From positions 1 to 11,507 of the forward strand of contig JAPOYQ010000757.1 in assembly GCA_026706505.1 (NCBI GenBank): a stretch of 11,507 nt of DNA, written 5' to 3'. A model generated the notes under the pieces. The model saw only the letters and a program-made list of their open reading frames with translations. It did no database searches and had not been told where the DNA came from. Source of the DNA: Gemmatimonadota bacterium (GTDB lineage: Bacteria; Latescibacterota; UBA2968; UBA8231). The position numbers and the translations under genes were made by a program. How positions within the stretch are numbered: position 1 is the stretch's first letter; every line of letters starts with the position of its first letter. Of this stretch, positions 5,964 to 11,507 are shown piece after piece.

Positions 5964-7256
5964 TCAGACAGAGGGTTCCAACGTGGCATCCCCACCGCGA
6001 TCGGTGGAATTGAGCCGCAGCGAGACGCGCATGGTGGTGCCGGTGCCATAGCCGTCGCTCAAGGGTTGAATTTTTCCCCCGGAGTTCGTGACAAAATTGG
6101 CCGCCGAATGAAGACCCAGCCCGCTCCCCTCTTGCTTCGTCGTATAACCCGCCCCAAAGATCGCTTTGAGGTTTTTCTGCTCAATGCCAATGCCGTTGTC
6201 CTGTACCTCAAGGACGAGAAACTCTTGCTGGATACAGGCTCTGATCTCGATGCGCGGCTGTCCCTTGAACCCGCCTGATTTCTTCAACTCATCGATAGCT
6301 TCCATCGCATTCTTGAGCAGATTGACCAGCATCTGATTAAACTGGGTTTCCTGAATGCGAACCTCTTCCGGTGCATTGCCCCAGTCCCAATGCGTCTGAA
6401 TACTCCTGCTGGCAAACGAGTCTTGCACGATTTTCAGAGCACCCAAGATGGCCTGACGCAGGTTGACGTCTTTGCTGGTCATGGCTTTGCTGTCAAAGCC
6501 CCGTTGCGCACGGACAATGTCCACGATGTGGCTCGTTTGACTGTTGACGCGTTCAACCGTGCGGATCAATTCCCGATTCTGCTCGACGAAATCGGCGGCG
6601 AGAGCCAGCAGAAACGGTCGCACCTGTTGGCCTTGCGGGTCGTGCTGGACGTAGTCGCCCCAATCTTCCGCATGGGCCTCGACGGCCTCTGATAAAGCCG
6701 TTAAGCGTTTGATCAGTGGATCGTTCGCCAACTCTTCTTTCAGGGTTCCAATGCCGATGGCCACGCTGGTAATGGCATTGCCGATGTTGTGCAGGATGGT
6801 ATCCATGACCTCCAGACGGCCTTGTGCAAAGGCCTGGGCCAAGGCTTCTTCGGCCCGCACCCTCTCCGTTACATCGCGAAAAACGATGACCCCGCCGTGA
6901 GCCGTGGTACCGGGCGACGCAATGGGCCTGCCATTGGCGTTGATATAGACCCCCTCCGGCTTGGCCGTCGTGCGGATGAACATCTCCATCTCATCGGTCG
7001 CCTCCCCGCGCAGGGCGCGCACGAGCGGTAGTTCCTCAGTTGGAATGGGCGTGACTTTATCGGGATAGAAAATGCTGTACTCCTCTGTCCGTTGTTCGAG
7101 GACCGTATCCACCTTCCCTCCGACAATGCGTTCCGCACTCTGATTAAAAGTGAGGTTGCCCTTCTCATCGGCGACGATCACGCCGTCGCTGATGCTGTCA
7201 AAGATGGCCAACATGAGTTGGATTTGATGCTGCAGTTCGTCAACGGTTTTTTTCAC
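5964..7256 (-). CDS. PAS-domain sensor histidine kinase, probably N-terminally shortened
   Basis: 430 aa, with no membrane segment. A short coiled coil (1-15) leads into a PAS domain (about 16-135, FDSISDGVIVADEKGNLTFN to GGVIVFRDVTE). The dimerisation/phospho-acceptor helix has an unusual H-box, ILHNIGNAI with H156, instead of the common HELRNPL. The HATPase_c domain shows N-box NLLKNAMEA (312-320), G1 DNGIGI (353-358), F-box IFGAGYTTK (367-374) and G2 GSGLGL (377-382), all intact, so ATP binding and autophosphorylation are plausible. The start is GTG at 7256 with no good Shine-Dalgarno site. Six codons upstream in the same frame is a TAG (7272-7274). The coiled coil that opens the protein normally follows upstream sensor domains in such kinases, so 5' loss is likely. 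Its partner is the damaged regulator downstream. Confidence 0.85.
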   Translation of the reverse strand: MKKTVDELQHQIQLMLAIFDSISDGVIVADEKGNLTFNQSAERIVGGKVDTVLEQRTEEYSIFYPDKVTPIPTEELPLVRALRGEATDEMEMFIRTTAKPEGVYINANGRPIASPGTTAHGGVIVFRDVTERVRAEEALAQAFAQGRLEVMDTILHNIGNAITSVAIGIGTLKEELANDPLIKRLTALSEAVEAHAEDWGDYVQHDPQGQQVRPFLLALAADFVEQNRELIRTVERVNSQTSHIVDIVRAQRGFDSKAMTSKDVNLRQAILGALKIVQDSFASRSIQTHWDWGNAPEEVRIQETQFNQMLVNLLKNAMEAIDELKKSGGFKGQPRIEIRACIQQEFLVLEVQDNGIGIEQKNLKAIFGAGYTTKQEGSGLGLHSAANFVTNSGGKIQPLSDGYGTGTTMRVSLRLNSTDRGGDATLEPSV

Positions 7257-7459
7257 TTGGTTCTCAATCCCCTATGCTCTGAGACATGCTTCCTCGGCGA
7301 AGTGCTCTCCGTGGCAGTTGCGCAGAGCACTAAGACAGCCGACGTTAGTTGCGCTTCATTTTTTTCGGGCTACTATGATACCCAAATTGTCCGGGGATCA
7401 CAAAAGGATCTGGCGACCTTTTGCGACTGGTACCCCAAAGTAAAACAAGGAACAACGCT
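7257..7459. other. Intergenic region between divergent kinase and hydrolase genes
   Basis: About 200 bp without a supported gene, the longest gap in the window. It is AT-richer than the following gene. It holds a T-run (around 7358-7365) and a -10-like TATGAT at 7374-7379 facing the hydrolase, with only a poor -35 (TTGCGC, 19-nt spacing). Short open frames cross it, but none resembles a known protein. Confidence 0.5.
7447..7451 (+). promoter_or_regulatory. Shine-Dalgarno site fixing the CocE/NonD start
   Basis: AAGGA lies 8 nt before the ATG at 7460. The frame is open 13 codons further up to an ATG at 7421, but that stretch (MRLVPQSKTRNNA) is unlike the family and has no such site, so 7460 is preferred. 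Confidence 0.7.
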
Positions 7460-9349
7460 ATGGCCGATGGCCTCTATGATCTAGTGATAGAACGCGATGT
7501 AATGGTGGAGATGCGCGATGGAGTGCGGCTGGCGACCGACCTGTATTTTCCTGCCCGCGATGGCCAGCCGGTGCCCGGCAAATTCCCCTCAGTCTTTCAC
7601 CGCACGCCCTACGACAAAAGCGACGTGGAGCGCAACGGGAACTACGGTCGATTTTTCGCCCAGCGCGGATACGTGGCGGTGTATCAGGACTGCCGGGGGA
7701 CGTTCCAGTCCGAAGGGGATGTGAACTTTCTCTTACCCGAGGCCGAGGACGGATACGACACCTTGCAGTGGATCGACCAGCAGCCGTGGAGCAACGGCAA
7801 GGTGGGGTCGTGGGGGACTTCGTGGTCGGGCTGGACGCAGACGGCCATGGCGGCGTTGGGGCCGACCAACCTCAAGGCTATGGTGGTCAACATGAGCGGA
7901 GCCGACGCGCACGAGTCTTCCGTGCGGCACGGAGGCGCGCTGGAGTTGCGATTTTTGGCGTGGGCATTTTGGCATTCAGCAGCCAACACGCAACGTGCGC
8001 TAAAAGCCGATCCAGCAGTTGACGCAGCTCTAAACATAGGCGCACCAGCCTTCGCCGACTGGCTCGCGCGGATGCCGCTCCGCAAGGGACAGACCCAACT
8101 CAAATTGGTGCCGCCCTACCAGCAGTGGGCGCTGGACTTGCTGACCAAGGCCGACTACGACGAGTACTGGCAGCATCCCAGTTACGCACCGGCGCTCTTT
8201 TGGGACGACTTCCCAGATGTACCAATTCTGATCATCGGGGGCTGGTACGATTCGTACACGCGCTCGACGTGCAAAAACTACGGAGGATTGGCGGCGCGCA
8301 AGCAAGGACCGGTGCGGATGCTCATGGGGCCGTGGACGCACGGGACGCAAACTCCGGAGCAGAACTTTGCCGGCGACGTAGAATTCGGCGAAGACTCGGC
8401 GCTAGACGATTTCCGCGACCTGCATCTGCGCTACTTCGACTGGGCGCTCAAGGGCGTTGATAATGGCGAGGCGAACGCACCGCCAGTGCGGATCTTTGCC
8501 ATGGGTGGCGGTGGGGGCTATCGCACCAGCAGTGGCCGACTTTTCCACGGCGGACATTGGCGCGACGAAGCCGAGTGGCCACTAGCCCGGACGAACTATA
8601 CCAAGTACTATCTGCACGGCGACGGCACCTTGTCGCCGGAAAAGCCAGCCGCAGAAGATGGCGATACAGTCTATCGCTTCGATCCAGCCAATCCAGTGCC
8701 CTCCATTGGCGGCAATGTCTCCTCGCTTTCCGAGATCGGCCCGCTGCCGCCGGGCGTGGGCACTTCCGCCAATGCGCCGTGGCGGGCGCGGACGGAGCAA
8801 TTGATGGAGCCGGGCGGGTTCAATCAGGCGGAGGGACCGGAGTTTTACGGCTGTGAGCCGCCCTATCTACCGCTGGGCTCGCGGCCGGATGTGTTGGTCT
8901 TTGCCACGGAGCCGCTGGCCGAGGACGTGGAGGTGACCGGGCCGATTGAGGTGAAATTGTGGGTCTCGTCGTCTGCACCGGATACAGACTTTACCGCCAA
9001 GCTGATCGACTGGTATCCACCGAGCCGCTGGTATCCGCATGGTTACGCCCTCAACCTGACCGACAGCATCGCGCGCTTGCGCTACCGCAACGGGCGCGAA
9101 AAGGGCGAACTGCTAACGCCGGGCGAGGTCGCCGAGCTGACGATTACCCTCTATCCGACGAGCAATGTGTTTGCCTCCGGGCATCAGATCCGCCTCGACA
9201 TTTCCAGCTCGAACTTCCCCCGCTTTGACGTCAATCCCAACACCGGTGACCCCATCGGCCAGGAACGACGACGACAGGGAGCAGACAACAGAATTCACCA
9301 TAATGCGACACAAGCGTCGCACGTGGTGTTGCCGATTATTCCAACTTAG
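7460..9349 (+). CDS. CocE/NonD-family hydrolase (Xaa-Pro dipeptidyl-peptidase S15-like)
   Basis: A 629-aa alpha/beta-hydrolase with the two-part build of the family: a catalytic domain (about 5-330) and a C-terminal jelly-roll (about 440-625, with VTGPIEVKLWVSSSAPDTDF and YPTSNVFASGHQIRLDISSS). The catalytic triad is visible: nucleophile S121 in GSWGTSWSGWTQ, D264 in IIGGWYDSYT and H294 in GPWTHG. YQDCRG (75-80) matches the oxyanion-hole strand. Members cleave acyl esters or amides (cocaine esterase, cephalosporin acylase, Xaa-Pro peptidases), and the substrate here cannot be told. No signal peptide is present at the chosen start, so it is probably cytosolic. The usual nucleophile elbow GxSxxG is kept. 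Its TAG stop overlaps the Shine-Dalgarno site of the next gene, indicating an operon. Confidence 0.9.
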   Translation: MADGLYDLVIERDVMVEMRDGVRLATDLYFPARDGQPVPGKFPSVFHRTPYDKSDVERNGNYGRFFAQRGYVAVYQDCRGTFQSEGDVNFLLPEAEDGYDTLQWIDQQPWSNGKVGSWGTSWSGWTQTAMAALGPTNLKAMVVNMSGADAHESSVRHGGALELRFLAWAFWHSAANTQRALKADPAVDAALNIGAPAFADWLARMPLRKGQTQLKLVPPYQQWALDLLTKADYDEYWQHPSYAPALFWDDFPDVPILIIGGWYDSYTRSTCKNYGGLAARKQGPVRMLMGPWTHGTQTPEQNFAGDVEFGEDSALDDFRDLHLRYFDWALKGVDNGEANAPPVRIFAMGGGGGYRTSSGRLFHGGHWRDEAEWPLARTNYTKYYLHGDGTLSPEKPAAEDGDTVYRFDPANPVPSIGGNVSSLSEIGPLPPGVGTSANAPWRARTEQLMEPGGFNQAEGPEFYGCEPPYLPLGSRPDVLVFATEPLAEDVEVTGPIEVKLWVSSSAPDTDFTAKLIDWYPPSRWYPHGYALNLTDSIARLRYRNGREKGELLTPGEVAELTITLYPTSNVFASGHQIRLDISSSNFPRFDVNPNTGDPIGQERRRQGADNRIHHNATQASHVVLPIIPT

Positions 9350-9361
9350 GAGAAACGCATA

Positions 9362-10525
9362 ATGGAGCAGTTGCAGTTGGCCCTCGTGGGCTGTGGGGGC
9401 ATGGCCGGGGCGCATGTGCGCGGCTTGGAGGAGTTAGCACAGGCCGGGATCGACGATATACAGGTAGTAGCCTGTTGCGACTTGGTGGAGGCGCAGGCGC
9501 AACAGCGGGCCGACGAAATCGCCGAGTTCCAAGAGCACAAGCCGGAGATCTATACCGACGTGGAGAGGATGCTCACTCATGTGGAGGAGCTAGACGCGGT
9601 GGACATCTGCGCCCTGCACTCGCAGCACCACATACTCGCCGTCGCCTGCCTGGAGGCGGGCAAACACGTGATCATCGAAAAGCCGCTGGCGATCACCCTG
9701 CGCGCCGGCCGCAAGATTCTCAATGCGGCCGTGGATAACCGCTGTCAGCTCGCCGTAGCCGAAAACTACCGCCGCTCGCCGCAGGAGCGGGCCAGATCCT
9801 GGGCAGTGGCCAGCGGACGGATCGGCCAACCGCGCACTTTCTACTGGCTGGAAGCGGGCTTGCGGTTGGGCAAGTGGGGCTGGCGCAACTTCAAGCGCGA
9901 TGCCGGAGCCGGCTGGATCCTCGACGGGGGCGTGCATTTTGCCGATCTGTTCCGCTATCACTTGGGGACTGAAGCGCGACAGGTAGTGGCGCGGGCGCAC
10001 AGCTTTGAGCCGTATCGCTACGACGAGCCGGTCGAGCGCGAGGGCGCTTGGCCGGTGGATGTGGAGGACTGCGCAATGGCGCTGATCAACTTCGACGGCG
10101 GCGCAGTGGTGCAGTGGACTTGGCAAGGTTCAGCACCGGGACAGGATTTCGGCAAGCGCATCCTCTACGGCAGCGAGGGCTGCATCGACTGGGAAAGCGG
10201 GCTGTGGACGCGCACCGGCGAGAACACATCTAACGAGGCATTGGTCGAGGCGTATCAGAACAGCCTCACAGAGGACGAGCGCGAGCGGCTCTTCCCCAGT
10301 GGAGTGGAAAATCCCATCTCAACCGAGCTGAAGGATTTCGCCGATGCGGTGCGGGGACAGGGAACGCCCGAAGTAGATGGCCTAGACGGCTATCGCTCGC
10401 AGGCGATCTGCATGGCGATCTTTGAGTCGGAGTGGTTTAACCGGCCAGTGAGCTTGGCCGAGATCGAGCGCGGCGACTTGGAGGGCTATCAGGCCGAGAT
10501 CGATCAGGTGCTGGGGATTGATTAG
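9362..10525 (+). CDS. Gfo/Idh/MocA-family NAD(P)-dependent oxidoreductase
   Basis: A 387-aa cytosolic enzyme with an N-terminal Rossmann fold (GCGGMAG at 10-16 in place of the commoner GxGxxG), acidic C40-D41 region at the end of strand 2, IIEKPLAI (104-111) with the family's catalytic Lys107, and GWILDGGVHFADLFRY (184-199) in the substrate domain. Members oxidise or reduce sugars, inositols or their derivatives, and the specific substrate is not evident. The C-terminal beta-sheet domain is complete and the length normal. ATG at 9362 has AGGAGA (9348-9353) 8 nt upstream, overlapping the stop of the hydrolase 12 bp before. The pair is therefore probably translated from one mRNA, which suggests joint breakdown or modification of a sugar-linked ester or amide. 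That link is inference. Confidence 0.9.
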   Translation: MEQLQLALVGCGGMAGAHVRGLEELAQAGIDDIQVVACCDLVEAQAQQRADEIAEFQEHKPEIYTDVERMLTHVEELDAVDICALHSQHHILAVACLEAGKHVIIEKPLAITLRAGRKILNAAVDNRCQLAVAENYRRSPQERARSWAVASGRIGQPRTFYWLEAGLRLGKWGWRNFKRDAGAGWILDGGVHFADLFRYHLGTEARQVVARAHSFEPYRYDEPVEREGAWPVDVEDCAMALINFDGGAVVQWTWQGSAPGQDFGKRILYGSEGCIDWESGLWTRTGENTSNEALVEAYQNSLTEDERERLFPSGVENPISTELKDFADAVRGQGTPEVDGLDGYRSQAICMAIFESEWFNRPVSLAEIERGDLEGYQAEIDQVLGID

Positions 10526-10529
10526 ACGG

Positions 10530-11123
10530 CTAGGACTTGCCCAAAATTTCCTGGAGCAGTTCGGGATGCCGTCGCCGCAAATCCAGTAGCCTGCTGGCTG
10601 TTCCCACCGGCGTCAAGAAAGCCGAGCGCGGAATCCGTTGCTTCTCTTGAAGAATGCCGCCACGCTGCTCCACATCCTGAATGGCGAGCGATTCTTGGCC
10701 AAGATCGTAGAAAAGTTCCGGTTCAAGCTGCACTAGAGCCGGAAGATCCCTCGGTTCAGCACGCCCAATCGCAGTGCCGACGTACACGGCGACTTTCCCA
10801 CCCGCGATAAATCCTGGATCGTTCCCTTCCCATACGAATTGTACTCCCTCGGGTACGCTCTCTGGGGGGAGTGGCGACACCGTACCGGTAGGATCTAGCG
10901 AAAACGGACGAGTCGATCTAGCGCAGACGACCTTGCAGCCGATTTCTTCAAATGCCTCTCTATACAGAGTATCCTCAATGGTCTCGCCTTCCTCGACAGT
11001 GCCACCGATACAGCCCATGCCAATCAAGACTCCCTCTTGCTGACGCCTCCATTTCGCCGGCTTCTGGAGTTCAAAGAGAAGTCTATTTTCGACTTTTAAA
11101 AGGATTGCGACGCCAATGATCAA
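10530..11123 (-). CDS. Nudix hydrolase
   Basis: A 197-aa cytosolic pyrophosphohydrolase of the Nudix superfamily, which cleaves nucleoside diphosphates linked to another moiety. The Nudix box GX5EX7REUXEEXGU is complete at 41-63: G41, E47, R55-E56 and E59-E60, then IGC. The Glu pair binds the catalytic metal. The N-terminal strand IIGVAILLKVENRLLFE is typical. The protein has a C-terminal extension of about 60 residues beyond a minimal Nudix domain, and its substrate is unknown. The start is a TTG at 11123; upstream the frame is open only to a TAA at 11154-11156 with no ATG or GTG, so TTG is the best choice although the Shine-Dalgarno is weak. It begins 11 bp after the SGNH hydrolase stop, so the two are likely co-transcribed, and it converges on the Gfo/Idh gene with a 4-bp gap. 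Confidence 0.9.
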   Translation of the reverse strand: MIIGVAILLKVENRLLFELQKPAKWRRQQEGVLIGMGCIGGTVEEGETIEDTLYREAFEEIGCKVVCARSTRPFSLDPTGTVSPLPPESVPEGVQFVWEGNDPGFIAGGKVAVYVGTAIGRAEPRDLPALVQLEPELFYDLGQESLAIQDVEQRGGILQEKQRIPRSAFLTPVGTASRLLDLRRRHPELLQEILGKS

Positions 11124-11159
11124 AGCACGGGGTCTTACTTTCTGATGGCGTTGTTAGGC
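11110..11159. other. Bulged hairpin ending in GTTAGGC (attC-like half site)
   Basis: ACGCCA (11110-11115) pairs with TGGCGT (11146-11151), and TCA (11120-11122) with TGA (11143-11145), leaving bulges and a loop. GTTAGGC (11153-11159) fits the integron core GTTRRRY, and its complement GCCTAAC fits RYYYAAC. The partner core on the other arm is absent, so a complete attC site is not shown. The structure spans the TTG start of the Nudix gene. Confidence 0.25.
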
Positions 11160-11507
11160 GCACGAAACCACCAACTGGGCGACGAGCTTATAATATGTAC
11201 CATCTTGGAATATCCCTCACTTCTTGGATGAGCGCCGTCGTTCCGCTCCACTTCCCGTTTATAGGCGTCATCTGAGCAAAGCGCAGAAAAAAGATCGATG
11301 TATGGGACTCCAAGCGCTTGTGTCTCGCGAGCAAACGCAAGTGAGAGGCTTTCGATTCTCTCATTCTGTTCGTCGTCAAGGACCGGCGGCGGACCAACCA
11401 TAAGCACGGTGTATTGCTTGGCTCCGTGCAGAATGGCTCGAACGTTTGTGCAAGATTCCGCGGAATTGACGCGCACCTTCCCGTTCTCGATGGCTGTATC
11501 ATTAACG
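11135..11507 (-). CDS. SGNH/GDSL-type hydrolase, C-terminal part (5' end outside window)
   Basis: The frame is open from the right edge to a TAA at 11135, giving 123 residues; the GTG at 11476 is only internal. The visible part starts with VNDTAIENGK, the block III Asn (GxND) that helps build the oxyanion hole. It then has TVLMVGPPPV, VPYIDLF and NDGAHPRSEGY, the block V DxxH that supplies the catalytic Asp and His. The GDS serine must lie beyond the edge. Such enzymes hydrolyse esters of varied substrates. The domain normally ends near the WWF motif; here it continues as RAPNNAIRK, encoded by the GCGCCTAACAACGCC element described with the hairpin. The region has lower GC than the Gfo/Idh gene. 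Confidence 0.8.
   Translation of the reverse strand, partial: VNDTAIENGKVRVNSAESCTNVRAILHGAKQYTVLMVGPPPVLDDEQNERIESLSLAFARETQALGVPYIDLFSALCSDDAYKREVERNDGAHPRSEGYSKMVHIISSSPSWWFRAPNNAIRK

Noticed and set aside
7092..7484. 130-codon open frame spanning the kinase start and the intergenic region
   Set aside because: Its first part is antisense to the PAS domain, the rest crosses the promoter region, and it overlaps the better supported hydrolase start.

Overview
The window is a gene-dense stretch of bacterial chromosome. Most of it is clearly GC-rich. It carries short intergenic gaps, purine-rich Shine-Dalgarno sites, a tRNA with an encoded CCA end, and the usual three stop codons. Its families (class III aminotransferase, PQQ-type sugar dehydrogenase with a small cytochrome c, aldo/keto reductase, CocE/NonD hydrolase, Gfo/Idh/MocA oxidoreductase) recall genomes of uncultured, often sponge- or marine-associated heterotrophs such as Latescibacterota, Poribacteria or Entotheonella. 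That placement is an impression from family content only and is low confidence.

Left part, + strand (1-4930). The 3' end of a gene for an uncharacterised LPP20/FlgP-like protein opens the window with three perfect 27-bp repeats. It overlaps pyrF (type 2 OMP decarboxylase) by 50 bp. A tRNA-Pro(UGG) with a good candidate promoter follows. Next come a glutamate-1-semialdehyde-aminomutase-like aminotransferase, a small exported monohaem cytochrome c, an exported PQQ-dependent glucose/sorbosone dehydrogenase-like enzyme, and the N-terminal half of an aldo/keto reductase. The cytochrome and the dehydrogenase probably form a periplasmic oxidation module, with electrons passing from PQQ to haem c.

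Middle, - strand (4923-7256). This is a two-component block with visibly lower GC. A PAS-histidine kinase (5964-7256) lies upstream of a REC-PAS response regulator (4923-5876). The block looks damaged. The regulator has an in-frame amber at codon 34, and its 3' end meets the broken aldo/keto reductase at about 4923-4935, where both convergent genes stop short. The kinase starts at GTG just after another in-frame TAG and may have lost N-terminal sensor domains.

Right part. On the + strand a CocE/NonD (Xaa-Pro dipeptidyl-peptidase-like) hydrolase and a Gfo/Idh/MocA oxidoreductase form a tight pair (7460-10525). On the - strand, converging with a 4-bp gap, lie a Nudix hydrolase and the C-terminal part of an SGNH/GDSL hydrolase that runs off the right edge. 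A bulged hairpin ending in GTTAGGC lies between these two and faintly resembles half an integron attC site.

No CRISPR array, transposase, integrase, phage gene or recognisable defence system is visible, and no gene-free stretch exceeds about 200 bp. The most notable things are the double-truncation junction, the amber-interrupted regulator, the repeat-bearing protein and the attC-like hairpin. I see no convincing new system.
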